Assembly (NCBI RefSeq): GCF_947503375.1
Contig: NZ_CANNDQ010000008.1
Location: 1-64,000 of the forward strand
Length of the DNA: 64,000 nt
Direction: 5' to 3'
DNA from: an uncultured Psychroserpens sp.
GTDB lineage: Bacteria; Bacteroidota; Bacteroidia; Flavobacteriales; Flavobacteriaceae
Positions 37,101-44,801 of the stretch are shown piece by piece (position 1 is the stretch's first letter; each line of letters opens with the position of its first letter). The translations under genes and the position numbers were made by a program. The notes beneath the pieces were generated by a model. That model searched no databases, had not been told where the DNA came from, and saw only the letters and a program-made list of their open reading frames with translations.

Positions 37101-38477
37101 ATGAGTAAATACGATGTCATAGTACTTGGAAGTGGTCCTGGAGGCTACGTAACTGCAATTAGAGCTTCGCAATTAGGCTTTAAAACTGCTATTGTAGAAA
37201 AAGAAAGCCTAGGAGGCGTATGCTTAAATTGGGGATGTATACCAACAAAAGCGTTACTTAAATCAGCTCAAGTTTTTGAGTATTTGAAACATGCTGAAGA
37301 TTACGGACTAAATGTTAAAGATGCCTCGCATGATTTTGATGCAGTGGTAAAACGTAGTCGTGGTGTTGCAGATGGCATGAGTAAAGGGGTCCAGTTTTTA
37401 ATGAAAAAAAACAAAATTGATGTTATTGAAGGTTTTGGAACACTAAAAACTGGAAAAAAGGTTGAAGTAGACGGTAAAGAATATAGTGCTGACCATATCA
37501 TCATTGCAACTGGCGCACGTTCACGTGAATTACCAAGTTTACCTCAAGATGGTAAAAAAGTAATTGGTTATCGAGAAGCCATGACCTTAGCTAAGCAACC
37601 AAAGAAAATGATTGTAGTTGGCTCTGGAGCTATTGGTGTTGAGTTTGCTTATTTCTACAATTCTATGGGCACTGAAGTTACTATAGTTGAATATTTACCA
37701 AATATTGTTCCTGTAGAGGACGAAGATGTATCTAAGCAATTGGAACGATCGTTCAAGAAAAGTGGCATTAAAATTATGACTTCTTCTGAAGTGACTAAAG
37801 TTGATACCTCAGGAGAAGGTGTTAGAGCTACTGTAAAGACAAAGAAAGGAGAAGAAGTTCTTGAGGCCGATATAGTTTTATCTGCTGTGGGTATCAAATC
37901 AAACATAGAGAACATAGGCTTAGAAAATGTTGGTATAGCTGTAGACAGAGATAAAATATTAGTTAATGATTATTACCAAACAAACATACCTGGTTATTAT
38001 GCAATTGGAGATGTTACTCCTGGTCAAGCCCTAGCTCATGTTGCTTCGGCAGAAGGTATATTATGTGTAGAAAAGATCGCAGGCCAGCATGTAGAAGCTT
38101 TAGATTATGGAAATATTCCTGGTTGTACTTATTGTTCTCCTGAAATTGCTTCTGTAGGTTTAACAGAAAAACAGGCCAAAGAACAAGGTCTCGATGTAAA
38201 GATTGGTAAATTTCCTTTTTCAGCATCAGGAAAAGCAAGTGCTGGAGGAAATAAAGATGGTTTTGTAAAAGTAATTTTTGATGCTAAGTATGGTGAGTGG
38301 TTGGGTTGCCATATGATAGGCGCTGGTGTAACAGATATGATTGCTGAAGCTGTTTTAGGAAGAAAGCTAGAAACTACTGGTCATGAGGTTTTAAAAGCAG
38401 TACATCCACACCCAACAATGAGTGAAGCAGTAATGGAAGCGGTTGCCGACGCTTACGATGAAGTTATCCATCTATAG
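37101..38477 (+). CDS. lpdA: Dihydrolipoyl dehydrogenase
   Basis: 458 residues. FAD flavoprotein that reoxidises the lipoyl groups of 2-oxo acid dehydrogenase complexes, producing NADH. FAD motif GSGPGGYVTA (10-19), redox-active disulfide Cys41/Cys46 (GGVCLNWGCIPTK), NAD-binding GSGAIGVEFAYFYNSMG, and the C-terminal His-Glu couple in HPHPTMSEAVMEA are intact. No E1 or E2 gene is adjacent, so this is a stand-alone lpd gene. It is followed by a hairpin terminator at 38509. Confidence 0.97.
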   Translation: MSKYDVIVLGSGPGGYVTAIRASQLGFKTAIVEKESLGGVCLNWGCIPTKALLKSAQVFEYLKHAEDYGLNVKDASHDFDAVVKRSRGVADGMSKGVQFLMKKNKIDVIEGFGTLKTGKKVEVDGKEYSADHIIIATGARSRELPSLPQDGKKVIGYREAMTLAKQPKKMIVVGSGAIGVEFAYFYNSMGTEVTIVEYLPNIVPVEDEDVSKQLERSFKKSGIKIMTSSEVTKVDTSGEGVRATVKTKKGEEVLEADIVLSAVGIKSNIENIGLENVGIAVDRDKILVNDYYQTNIPGYYAIGDVTPGQALAHVASAEGILCVEKIAGQHVEALDYGNIPGCTYCSPEIASVGLTEKQAKEQGLDVKIGKFPFSASGKASAGGNKDGFVKVIFDAKYGEWLGCHMIGAGVTDMIAEAVLGRKLETTGHEVLKAVHPHPTMSEAVMEAVADAYDEVIHL

Positions 38478-38508
38478 CAACAAATAAACTAATTTTAATT
38501 TTTGAAGA

Positions 38509-38536
38509 ATGCGATTCAATACGAATCGCATTTTTT
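38509..38536 (+). terminator. Intrinsic terminator of lpdA
   Basis: AATGCGATTC pairs perfectly with GAATCGCATT around AATAC and is followed by a T run. The downstream barrel gene on the minus strand ends inside the T run (stop at 38535). Confidence 0.9.
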
Positions 38537-39017
38537 ATAGCCTTATACCCACTCCAAAAAACAACCCATTAGGTGCAATTTCCTCAAAGCCAATCGTATA
38601 TTTTGTATGGATATCTATTGCATCTGTAATATTGTATGCAGCACATACATCAGCTCTTACCTTAAATTTGTTATTAAAAAAATCAAAGAAATAGTTTAAG
38701 CTAGGTCCAACCATCACATTAAAATTATTTGCAACTTCGTATTTAACGTAAATTGGTGCATTAATAAATTTAAAATCATTCAGACCAATATATAATACTT
38801 CTGGTTGGATTGCTAAAACATCTTCAATATCAAACACAGCAAAAACACCTCCATAATAACCAGCTTCTGTTTCGGTATTGGGGCCAAAATTAGATTCTAC
38901 AACCTTGAAAAAAGTTAAATTTAAACCACCTTTAATTCCGAAATCGACATCATTTTGTGCAACGAGTCCAAAATTAAAAAACAGGCTGAACAAAAGTGTG
39001 AATGCAAAGTGTTTCAT
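38535..39017 (-). CDS. Small outer-membrane beta-barrel protein
   Basis: 160 residues. Signal peptide MKHFAFTLLFSLFFNFGLVAQ, then an eight-strand-type barrel (DFGIKGGLNLTFF, EAGYYGGVFAVFD, IQPEVLYIGL and a final strand GLFFGVGIRL). Strand alternation and a C-terminal aromatic/hydrophobic end fit the PorT/OMP_b-brl family. It starts 33 bp after aroQ on the same strand. Function unknown, likely a structural or ligand-binding outer-membrane protein. Confidence 0.82.
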   Translation of the reverse strand: MKHFAFTLLFSLFFNFGLVAQNDVDFGIKGGLNLTFFKVVESNFGPNTETEAGYYGGVFAVFDIEDVLAIQPEVLYIGLNDFKFINAPIYVKYEVANNFNVMVGPSLNYFFDFFNNKFKVRADVCAAYNITDAIDIHTKYTIGFEEIAPNGLFFGVGIRL

Positions 39018-39050
39018 ATAATATCATTAGGTTTTTGAGTTATACAAATT

Positions 39051-39470
39051 TCAATCTAAAAAACTAAGAATGGCTAACTCATAACTCTGCAAGCCAAATC
39101 CTAAAATTACGCCTTTTGAATTTGGTGAAATATATGATTTATGCCTAAATTCTTCTCTGTTAAATGTATTAGAAATATGTACTTCAATAACAGGAGTTTC
39201 AATAGCTTTCACAACATCACCTATACCAACTGAGGTATGCGTATATGCTGCTGCATTAAGTATGATCCCATCATAATCAAAGCCTACCTCTTGTATTTTA
39301 TCAATTAACTCACCTTCTATATTAGACTGATAATGTTCTAACGAAATGTTTGGATACTTATTGACTATGGTGTCAAAAAATTCTGTAAACGATAAATTAC
39401 CATAAATATTAGTTTCGCGTTTACCCAAAAGATTTAGATTGGGTCCGTTGATTATGATGAGTTTCTTCAT
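39051..39470 (-). CDS. aroQ: Type II 3-dehydroquinate dehydratase
   Basis: 139 residues. It dehydrates 3-dehydroquinate to 3-dehydroshikimate in the shikimate pathway. The active-site loop GPNLNLLGKRETNIYG (9-24, catalytic Tyr23), NAAAYTHTSVGIGD (substrate Asn/His) and EVHISNTFNREEFRHKSY (His and Arg) are all present. Cytoplasmic; active form is a dodecamer in the family. In flavobacteria aroQ commonly lies beside xerD; here two barrel genes separate them. Confidence 0.97.
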   Translation of the reverse strand: MKKLIIINGPNLNLLGKRETNIYGNLSFTEFFDTIVNKYPNISLEHYQSNIEGELIDKIQEVGFDYDGIILNAAAYTHTSVGIGDVVKAIETPVIEVHISNTFNREEFRHKSYISPNSKGVILGFGLQSYELAILSFLD

Positions 39471-39497
39471 AAAGTAAAGGTATTAAAAATTAGGCAT

Positions 39498-39530
39498 AAA
39501 AAAACCGAAGCTAATAGCTTCGGTTTTTTT
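39498..39530 (-). terminator. Intrinsic terminator of the 205-residue barrel gene
   Basis: AAAAAAACCGAAGCTA and TAGCTTCGGTTTTTTT pair perfectly, ending 31 bp after the stop at 39561. Symmetrical, so it can act on either strand. Confidence 0.92.
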
Positions 39531-39560
39531 ATAATTATCTTGTGAAGATTACAATACCAA

Positions 39561-40178
39561 TTAGTTGAACTTATAAGTCACACCAAAGTTAACATCAGAT
39601 AAGTTTAAGCCAATATTGAATGTGTTTAAAGACTCAGCTCCATCAACATCTAATTTACTACTTGTATAACTAATAGCTCCAACAGAAGCTCTTAAAGCGA
39701 TGCAATTAGATACAAAATAGTTTAAACCTGGTGCTACAACAAAACCAAAAGTATCTGTACTTAATTCAGCAGAATCTTCAACATCAACCTCAGTTTTAGT
39801 ATTAGTGTAAGCTACTCCAGCACCAACAGTAAAAGAAAATTGTTTAGCTGGTGTAAAGAAATATGTAGCACCAACACCACCACCAAAAGTAGAATTATCA
39901 ACAGAGAACGTTTCACCTTCTAAGTCAATAGAACTTTCTCCAAAACCTAAGATAACAGTTCCTTCAAGAGCAATGTACTCAGAGATAAAGAAACCTACAG
40001 CTGGAGAAAATGTAAAGTTATCAGTTTTGATATCTCCAAATTTTGCATTAGTGTATCCAACAGTACCCGTTGCATAGACATCTCCCTTTGCGAAACCACC
40101 GGTTGTGTTTTCATCTTGTGCATTAACAGTTGTTAATCCGAATACTGCAACAGCAGCAATAAGTAATAATTTTTTCAT
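39561..40178 (-). CDS. Outer-membrane beta-barrel protein (paralogue A)
   Basis: 205 residues. Signal peptide MKKLLLIAAVAVFGLTTVNAQ, then a beta-barrel with strands TGTVGYTNAKFGD, NFTFSPAVGFFISEYIALEG, FGGGVGATYFFTP and a last strand DVNFGVTYKFN, which ends in Phe-Asn. The leader is almost the same as that of the next gene, indicating related origin. Its own terminator follows. Probably an OmpW/OmpX-like protein of unknown function. Confidence 0.85.
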   Translation of the reverse strand: MKKLLLIAAVAVFGLTTVNAQDENTTGGFAKGDVYATGTVGYTNAKFGDIKTDNFTFSPAVGFFISEYIALEGTVILGFGESSIDLEGETFSVDNSTFGGGVGATYFFTPAKQFSFTVGAGVAYTNTKTEVDVEDSAELSTDTFGFVVAPGLNYFVSNCIALRASVGAISYTSSKLDVDGAESLNTFNIGLNLSDVNFGVTYKFN

Positions 40179-40246
40179 AATAGATTAAGTTTAAAATTGA
40201 TTAAATTGGCGGCAAATATATGTGAAGGAATAGTCTTAAACAAGAA

Positions 40247-40270
40247 AAAACGCATAAATAAATGCGTTTT
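40247..40270 (-). terminator. Second hairpin downstream of paralogue B
   Basis: AAAACGCAT and ATGCGTTTT pair around a short A/T loop; on the minus strand it runs into TTTTTTCTT. It sits after the stronger terminator at 40314, as a back-up or as part of the leader of paralogue A. Confidence 0.6.
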
Positions 40271-40313
40271 AACGATAAAAATCTACATTTCAACGAATTA
40301 AAATATAGTGTAT

Positions 40314-40345
40314 AAAAAAAGCAGTTATAAATAACTGCTTTTTTT
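40314..40345 (-). terminator. Intrinsic terminator of paralogue B
   Basis: AAAAAAAGCAGTTAT pairs with ATAACTGCTTTTTTT around a small loop, 18 bp after the stop at 40363. Confidence 0.9.
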
Positions 40346-40362
40346 ATTATGTTAAATAGATA

Positions 40363-40890
40363 CTAAAATTTATATCCAACACTTAGGTTAAGTGTATTAA
40401 TTTTCACAGAGCCGTCACCATCACCTGTAAAGTGGTCATTAAGTTGAAAACCGTAACGCGCTTGAACAAAAATATCTTCTGTAATATCGTAACCAGCACC
40501 TACTGCAAGTCTTAAATTAAGTTTGGTAAAATCGTCACCTAATAAATCATCTAATGCATCAATATCATCGCCTCCAGCAAAGCCTACTTGAGGACCTAAC
40601 TGTATATTAAACTCTTCAGATACATGATACTTAGCCATTGCATTCACATTTAACAATGAAATATCACCAGCCATTTCATAAGTTAATTCTGGTTGTACAG
40701 AGAAGCTTTCGGAAATTCCAATATCAGCGAAGGCTCCAATATGAAAACCCGTTTCAGAATCTGTGTCAACACCATCTACATCTGGAGTCAAAATAGATAA
40801 TCCAGCTAAAGCTCCAAACGTTGTTTCTTGGGCATTAACATTTGTTAAACCAAAAACTGCAATAGCAGCTAATAACATTAATTTTTTCAT
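40363..40890 (-). CDS. Outer-membrane beta-barrel protein (paralogue B)
   Basis: 175 residues. Signal peptide MKKLMLLAAIAVFGLTNVNAQ, then barrel strands (FGALAGLSILTPD, ETGFHIGAFADIGISESFSV, IQLGPQVGFAGGDD) and the terminal strand INTLNLSVGYKF ending in Phe, the typical outer-membrane insertion signal. The body diverges from paralogue A while the leader is about 80 percent identical. Upstream lies a long AT palindrome shared with the divergent xerD gene. Function unknown. Confidence 0.86.
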   Translation of the reverse strand: MKKLMLLAAIAVFGLTNVNAQETTFGALAGLSILTPDVDGVDTDSETGFHIGAFADIGISESFSVQPELTYEMAGDISLLNVNAMAKYHVSEEFNIQLGPQVGFAGGDDIDALDDLLGDDFTKLNLRLAVGAGYDITEDIFVQARYGFQLNDHFTGDGDGSVKINTLNLSVGYKF

Positions 40891-40985
40891 AATTTATAAG
40901 TTTTTAAAATTGATTAATACAAACTAAACACTTTTTTTTCAATTAATTAGCACAAATTAAGGAGTTATTAACAATTTTGTAAACA

Positions 40986-41026
40986 ATTAAAATTAAAATA
41001 TTGATTATCAGTATTTTAATTTTAAT
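40986..41026. repeat. Long AT palindrome in a divergent promoter region
   Basis: ATTAAAATTAAAATA (40986-41000) is perfectly complementary to TATTTTAATTTTAAT (41012-41026). The 11-base centre itself contains TGAT/ATCA, so the pairing can extend to about 19-20 bp. It lies in the 252-bp gap between paralogue B (-) and xerD (+). Could be an operator or a weak hairpin; nothing else is evident in the gap. Confidence 0.7.
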
Positions 41027-41142
41027 ATTATTAACAATTTTTAAGAAAAATACGACAAATTACGTAGTTTAATCTAGTTATATGTACTTAAAAACTATTA
41101 CTTTTATCTAGTTTAAGTCATAATACTAGTACACAAATTATA

Positions 41143-42051
41143 ATGAAATGGCAAAATGCAATACAAGACTATAAACACTATCTCAAGATAGAACGAGGGC
41201 TTTCTAAGAACTCAATAGATAATTATGTGTTCGATATTTTAAAACTAGTTACTTTTTTAGAAGACAACAGCATTAACTCCTCTCCTATTGTTATTGATCA
41301 TGAAACAGTTCAATCCTTTATATATACTGTATCAAAATCTTTAAATGCCAGATCTCAATCAAGACTCATTTCTGGATTGCGAAGTTTCTTTTCTTATCTC
41401 GTTTTTGAAGATTACAGGAAAACTAATCCATTAGATCGTATTGAGTCTCCAAAAATAGGACGTAAACTTCCAGACACATTAAGTACTCAGGAAATAGATG
41501 CACTAATAAATGCTATAGATTTAACAAAAGTATATAATGGCATCTCTATTGGAGAACGTAACAGAGCTATTTTAGAAACATTATATAGTTGTGGATTGCG
41601 CGTTAGTGAACTTATCAACTTAAGGGTCTCAGATCTCTTTTTTGAAGAAGGTTTCATTAAAGTTACAGGCAAGGGTGATAAACAACGCTTTGTACCTATT
41701 GGAGCTAACACGCAAAAATATATCAATATCTGGAAAGTAGAACGCGCAAAAATTAGTATCAATGAAGAATCTAAGGATACCCTTTTTTTAAACCACAGAG
41801 GTTCACAGTTAACTAGAGCAATGATTTTTACCATTATAAAGGATTTGGCTAAATTGATTAACCTTAATAAATCCATTTCTCCGCATACCTTCAGGCATTC
41901 TTTTGCTTCACACTTATTAGAGAATGGTGCAGACTTAAGAGCTATTCAACTCATGCTTGGGCATGAAAGTATTACCACCACTGAAATCTATGTGCATGTG
42001 GATCGCTCGCATTTAAAAAATGTATTAATGCAATTTCATCCAAGAAATTGA
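41143..42051 (+). CDS. xerD: Site-specific tyrosine recombinase XerD
   Basis: 302 residues. With its partner it resolves chromosome dimers at dif. N-terminal SAM-like core-binding domain (~5-90), catalytic domain with all residues present: Arg153 (CGLRVSEL), Lys177 (VTGKGDK), His248 and Arg251 (HTFRHSF), His274 (LGHES) and Tyr283 (TEIYVHV). XerD rather than XerC is chosen on overall similarity and its aroQ neighbourhood; a phage integrase is unlikely because no mobile-element genes or att repeats surround it. Cytoplasmic. Confidence 0.92.
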   Translation: MKWQNAIQDYKHYLKIERGLSKNSIDNYVFDILKLVTFLEDNSINSSPIVIDHETVQSFIYTVSKSLNARSQSRLISGLRSFFSYLVFEDYRKTNPLDRIESPKIGRKLPDTLSTQEIDALINAIDLTKVYNGISIGERNRAILETLYSCGLRVSELINLRVSDLFFEEGFIKVTGKGDKQRFVPIGANTQKYINIWKVERAKISINEESKDTLFLNHRGSQLTRAMIFTIIKDLAKLINLNKSISPHTFRHSFASHLLENGADLRAIQLMLGHESITTTEIYVHVDRSHLKNVLMQFHPRN

Positions 42052-42071
42052 TTATACCAAATAAAGAAAAT

Positions 42072-42105
42072 AAAAAACACTTCTAATTATAGAAGTGCTT
42101 TTTTA
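42072..42105. terminator. Bidirectional terminator between xerD and rny
   Basis: CACTTCTA and TAGAAGTG pair around ATTA, with A6 on one side and T6 on the other, between the convergent stops at 42051 and 42128. Confidence 0.9.
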
Positions 42106-42127
42106 TTGCAATTGAATTGGTCTTCTA

Positions 42128-43705
42128 TTACTTAGCTATATTTACAGCTCTAGTTTCTCTTATGACTGTTACTTTAACTTGGCCTGGATAAGTCATATCG
42201 GTTTGTATTTTTTGTGAAATTTCAAACGATAAATTAGCCGCTTGCTCATCTGTTACTTTTTCGCTTTCAACTATAACACGTAATTCACGACCAGCTTGAA
42301 TAGCATAAGCTTTATTTACGCCTGTAAAGCCAAATGCGACATCTTCAAGGTCTTTAAGACGCTGTATATATGAGTCTAGTACTTGTCGTCTTGCTCCAGG
42401 ACGTGCTCCAGAAATAGCATCACATACTTGAATAATTGGAGACAGTAATGTTGTCATTTCAATTTCATCGTGATGCGCTCCAATGGCATTACATACTTCT
42501 GGCTTTTCTCCATGTTTTTCAGCCCATTGCATTCCAAGGATAGCGTGAGGCGTTTCCATATCTGCTTCTGAAGATGGTACCTTTCCTATATCGTGCAGTA
42601 ATCCAGCACGCTTAGCAAGCTTTGGGTTTAGACCTAGTTCTGCAGCCATAACACCACATAGTTTGGCAACTTCTCGTGAGTGCTGCAATAGATTTTGACC
42701 ATATGAAGAACGATATTTCATACGACCAACAAGTTTGATCAATTCTGGATGTAATCCGTGTATTCCAAGATCAATAACAGTACGTTTTCCAACTTCAATA
42801 ATCTCTTGTTCTATTTGTTTTTCGGTTTTCTTGACAATCTCTTCAATTCGTGCTGGATGAATTCTACCATCAGTAACAAGTTTGTGTAAAGACAATCGAG
42901 CAATTTCTCTTCTTACAGAGTCAAAGCACGATAATATAATTGCTTCTGGTGTGTCGTCAACAATAATCTCTACACCAGTTGCAGCTTCTATGGCTCTAAT
43001 GTTTCTTCCCTCACGACCAATAATTCTTCCTTTTACATCATCAGATTCAATGTTGAATACAGACACACAATTATCTATAGCTTCCTCAGTTCCTATACGT
43101 TGAATAGAATTAATAATAATTTTCTTTGCTTCTTGTTGAGCCGTTAATTTAGCTTCTTCTAAGGTGTTTTGAAGATAGCTCATAGCGTCAGTCTTAGCCT
43201 CACTTTTAAGTGATTCAACCAATTGTGCTTTGGCATCTTCAGCAGATAAGCCAGAAATCACTTCTAATTGTTTGATTTGACTCTTATGTGCCTTTTCTAC
43301 CTCGTCTTTCTTCTTTTCTAAAAATTCAAGTCTAAAATTGTAATCTTTAATTTTATCTTCAAGACTTTGATTTGTTTTTTTGCTTTTAGCCAACTCACTT
43401 GATACCTGAGATTCTTTATCCCTCGTTCTTTTTTCAGCTTCAGCCATTTTTTTATCTCGAGATAAAATCACCTTTTCGTGTTCTGCCTTTAGTTCAATGA
43501 ACTTTTCTTTAGCTTGAAGAATTTTATCTTTCTTAATTGATTCGCCATCATTTTTGGCCTGCTTTATAATAGAGTTTGCTTCATTTTTAGCATCTTTAAT
43601 AAGCTTTGACGCATTGCTTTTCTCTAAGGATTTAGCAATGAAATATCCTAGTATTATTCCCAATACTAAGCCTCCAACAATTAATAAAATTGTATTTAGT
43701 TCCAT
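42128..43705 (-). CDS. rny: Ribonuclease Y
   Basis: 525 residues, normal length. Membrane-anchored endoribonuclease that starts mRNA decay. Order: N-terminal membrane helix ([19 protein letters not shown], ~6-24), long coiled coil (~30-190, Lys/Glu rich), KH domain ([19 protein letters not shown]) and HD domain with the metal motif HD in [16 protein letters not shown] plus [10 protein letters not shown] and GAHHDEIE. It lies downstream of zapA and the 6S RNA gene on the same strand. Confidence 0.97.
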   Translation of the reverse strand: MELNTILLIVGGLVLGIILGYFIAKSLEKSNASKLIKDAKNEANSIIKQAKNDGESIKKDKILQAKEKFIELKAEHEKVILSRDKKMAEAEKRTRDKESQVSSELAKSKKTNQSLEDKIKDYNFRLEFLEKKKDEVEKAHKSQIKQLEVISGLSAEDAKAQLVESLKSEAKTDAMSYLQNTLEEAKLTAQQEAKKIIINSIQRIGTEEAIDNCVSVFNIESDDVKGRIIGREGRNIRAIEAATGVEIIVDDTPEAIILSCFDSVRREIARLSLHKLVTDGRIHPARIEEIVKKTEKQIEQEIIEVGKRTVIDLGIHGLHPELIKLVGRMKYRSSYGQNLLQHSREVAKLCGVMAAELGLNPKLAKRAGLLHDIGKVPSSEADMETPHAILGMQWAEKHGEKPEVCNAIGAHHDEIEMTTLLSPIIQVCDAISGARPGARRQVLDSYIQRLKDLEDVAFGFTGVNKAYAIQAGRELRVIVESEKVTDEQAANLSFEISQKIQTDMTYPGQVKVTVIRETRAVNIAK

Positions 43706-43726
43706 GTTTAGTTAGTTTTTATATAT

Positions 43727-43896
43727 AAAAAAAGCCTACATCAGTTTCGAATTTTGTATAAACTCCTTAAAAACAAGTTTAGGGCTAACAAGCTGATCAA
43801 AAATCTGCTCAAAGGCAGCTCGATTTTACAGCTTAAACTCACCCTTTTTAAAGAATTAACGTTGAGTTTATCAAAAAAAATAACTAATGTAGGCAG
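43727..43896 (-). ncRNA. ssrS: 6S RNA
   Basis: Minus-strand RNA of about 170 nt between zapA and rny. The ends GCCTACATTAGTT (43894-43882) and AACTGATGTAGGC (43746-43734) pair almost fully and run into seven T. Inside, ATAAACTC/GAGTTTAT, CTTTAAAAA/TTTTTAAG, GGG/CCC and AAGCTG/CAGCTT arms give a long interrupted rod with an apical CTGC/GCAG hairpin, the 6S shape. 6S RNA binds the housekeeping RNA polymerase holoenzyme and mimics an open promoter. The position directly after zapA matches the ssrS context known from proteobacteria. Identity rests on shape and synteny; exact ends are not fixed. Confidence 0.78.
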
Positions 43897-43923
43897 TAAC
43901 CTATTATTTTATTTAAAAGAACG

Positions 43924-44217
43924 TTATGCGCTTAAGTGTTCATGTAGCAGCTGATTTAAAGCATCTAGCTTATTTTCTACTTCTTCACTTACTTCGGCTT
44001 TATCTATTTTTTTCTGTTCTACTTGAGATGCAAATTGTAAGGCACACATTGCCAACACATCTTGCTTATCTCTAACAGAATAATTCTGTTCAAACTGGCT
44101 TATCATGGCTTCAATCTTTTTAGCTGCCTTACGCAATCCTTCTTCTTGGCTTGGTGCAATGGTTAAAGGATACACACGGTTAGCTATAGATAGCTTTATT
44201 TTGAGCTGTTCTGCCAT
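43924..44217 (-). CDS. zapA: Cell division protein ZapA
   Basis: 97 residues. ZapA stabilises FtsZ filaments at the division site. LKIKLSIANRVYPLTIAPSQEEGLRKAAKKI is the typical N-terminal alpha/beta head, followed by a long coiled coil (DVLAMCALQFASQVEQKKID, EVENKLDALNQLL). It is 15 bp downstream of a small coiled-coil protein gene and is followed by the 6S RNA gene. Cytoplasmic. Confidence 0.93.
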   Translation of the reverse strand: MAEQLKIKLSIANRVYPLTIAPSQEEGLRKAAKKIEAMISQFEQNYSVRDKQDVLAMCALQFASQVEQKKIDKAEVSEEVENKLDALNQLLHEHLSA

Positions 44218-44232
44218 TAATGTCTTTTTACA

Positions 44233-44523
44233 CTATTCTGATAATTGCGCTATACAATGATCAATATCTCTAATAAGTGTATTTATTTTAAGCTTAGTTT
44301 CTCTATTATTATCGTCACTGCCCAATAGTGAATTTGCCATTTTGAGTGCTTCATATTTATCAGCCCAAGAACTAATTTCTTCTTGTTGCTGTATGTTTTT
44401 TTGCTGTTGGATTGCTAATTGTTCTGAAATTTTAGCATTGGTTTGTTTTAAAACCTCTAGTTTGTGTAAAACTTTGCTAATTTTATTCTCTAACGAATCA
44501 ACAATATCCTCAATTTTACTCAT
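44233..44523 (-). CDS. Small coiled-coil protein upstream of zapA
   Basis: 96 residues, almost entirely predicted helix with heptad spacing (IEDIVDSLENKISKVLHKLE, QLAIQQQKNIQQQEEISSWA), ending in a short acidic helix. No signal peptide or membrane segment. It is 15 bp upstream of zapA and probably translated from the same mRNA. Its size and coiled-coil nature resemble ZapB, the ZapA partner of enterobacteria, but there is no clear sequence match, so a ZapB-like role is inference from position. Confidence 0.78.
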   Translation of the reverse strand: MSKIEDIVDSLENKISKVLHKLEVLKQTNAKISEQLAIQQQKNIQQQEEISSWADKYEALKMANSLLGSDDNNRETKLKINTLIRDIDHCIAQLSE

Positions 44524-44801
44524 TTACAAAATTCAATACTGATGTAACAAAGTTAACATACCTAATCAAAAATCACAATAGTTTTGATATAAATTTTGAA
44601 AATTAGAACCTATCGTCAGTCATAATGCACTTTACCAACTACTTAAATCTTTAATTTACTATTTCCTATAAGCTTATCTTTCTTATTTTTGAATTTTTGA
44701 GACCAAAATTAATCCCTCTAAATCTTATGTAGAATATTTTCTATATTTAAAATAAATTAATATTTTTACGTTATAGAAATTCTGTACAGATGTAAATGAA
44801 C

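Noticed and set aside
41143..42051. Tyrosine recombinase as a sign of an integrated mobile element
   Set aside because: No att-like direct repeats, tRNA target, excisionase or phage genes are nearby; length, catalytic residues and aroQ neighbourhood fit the housekeeping XerD.
44524..44795. Possible small gene or RNA between the coiled-coil gene and the M23 peptidase
   Set aside because: 272 bp without a convincing ORF, stem-loop or promoter consensus; probably two divergent promoters.
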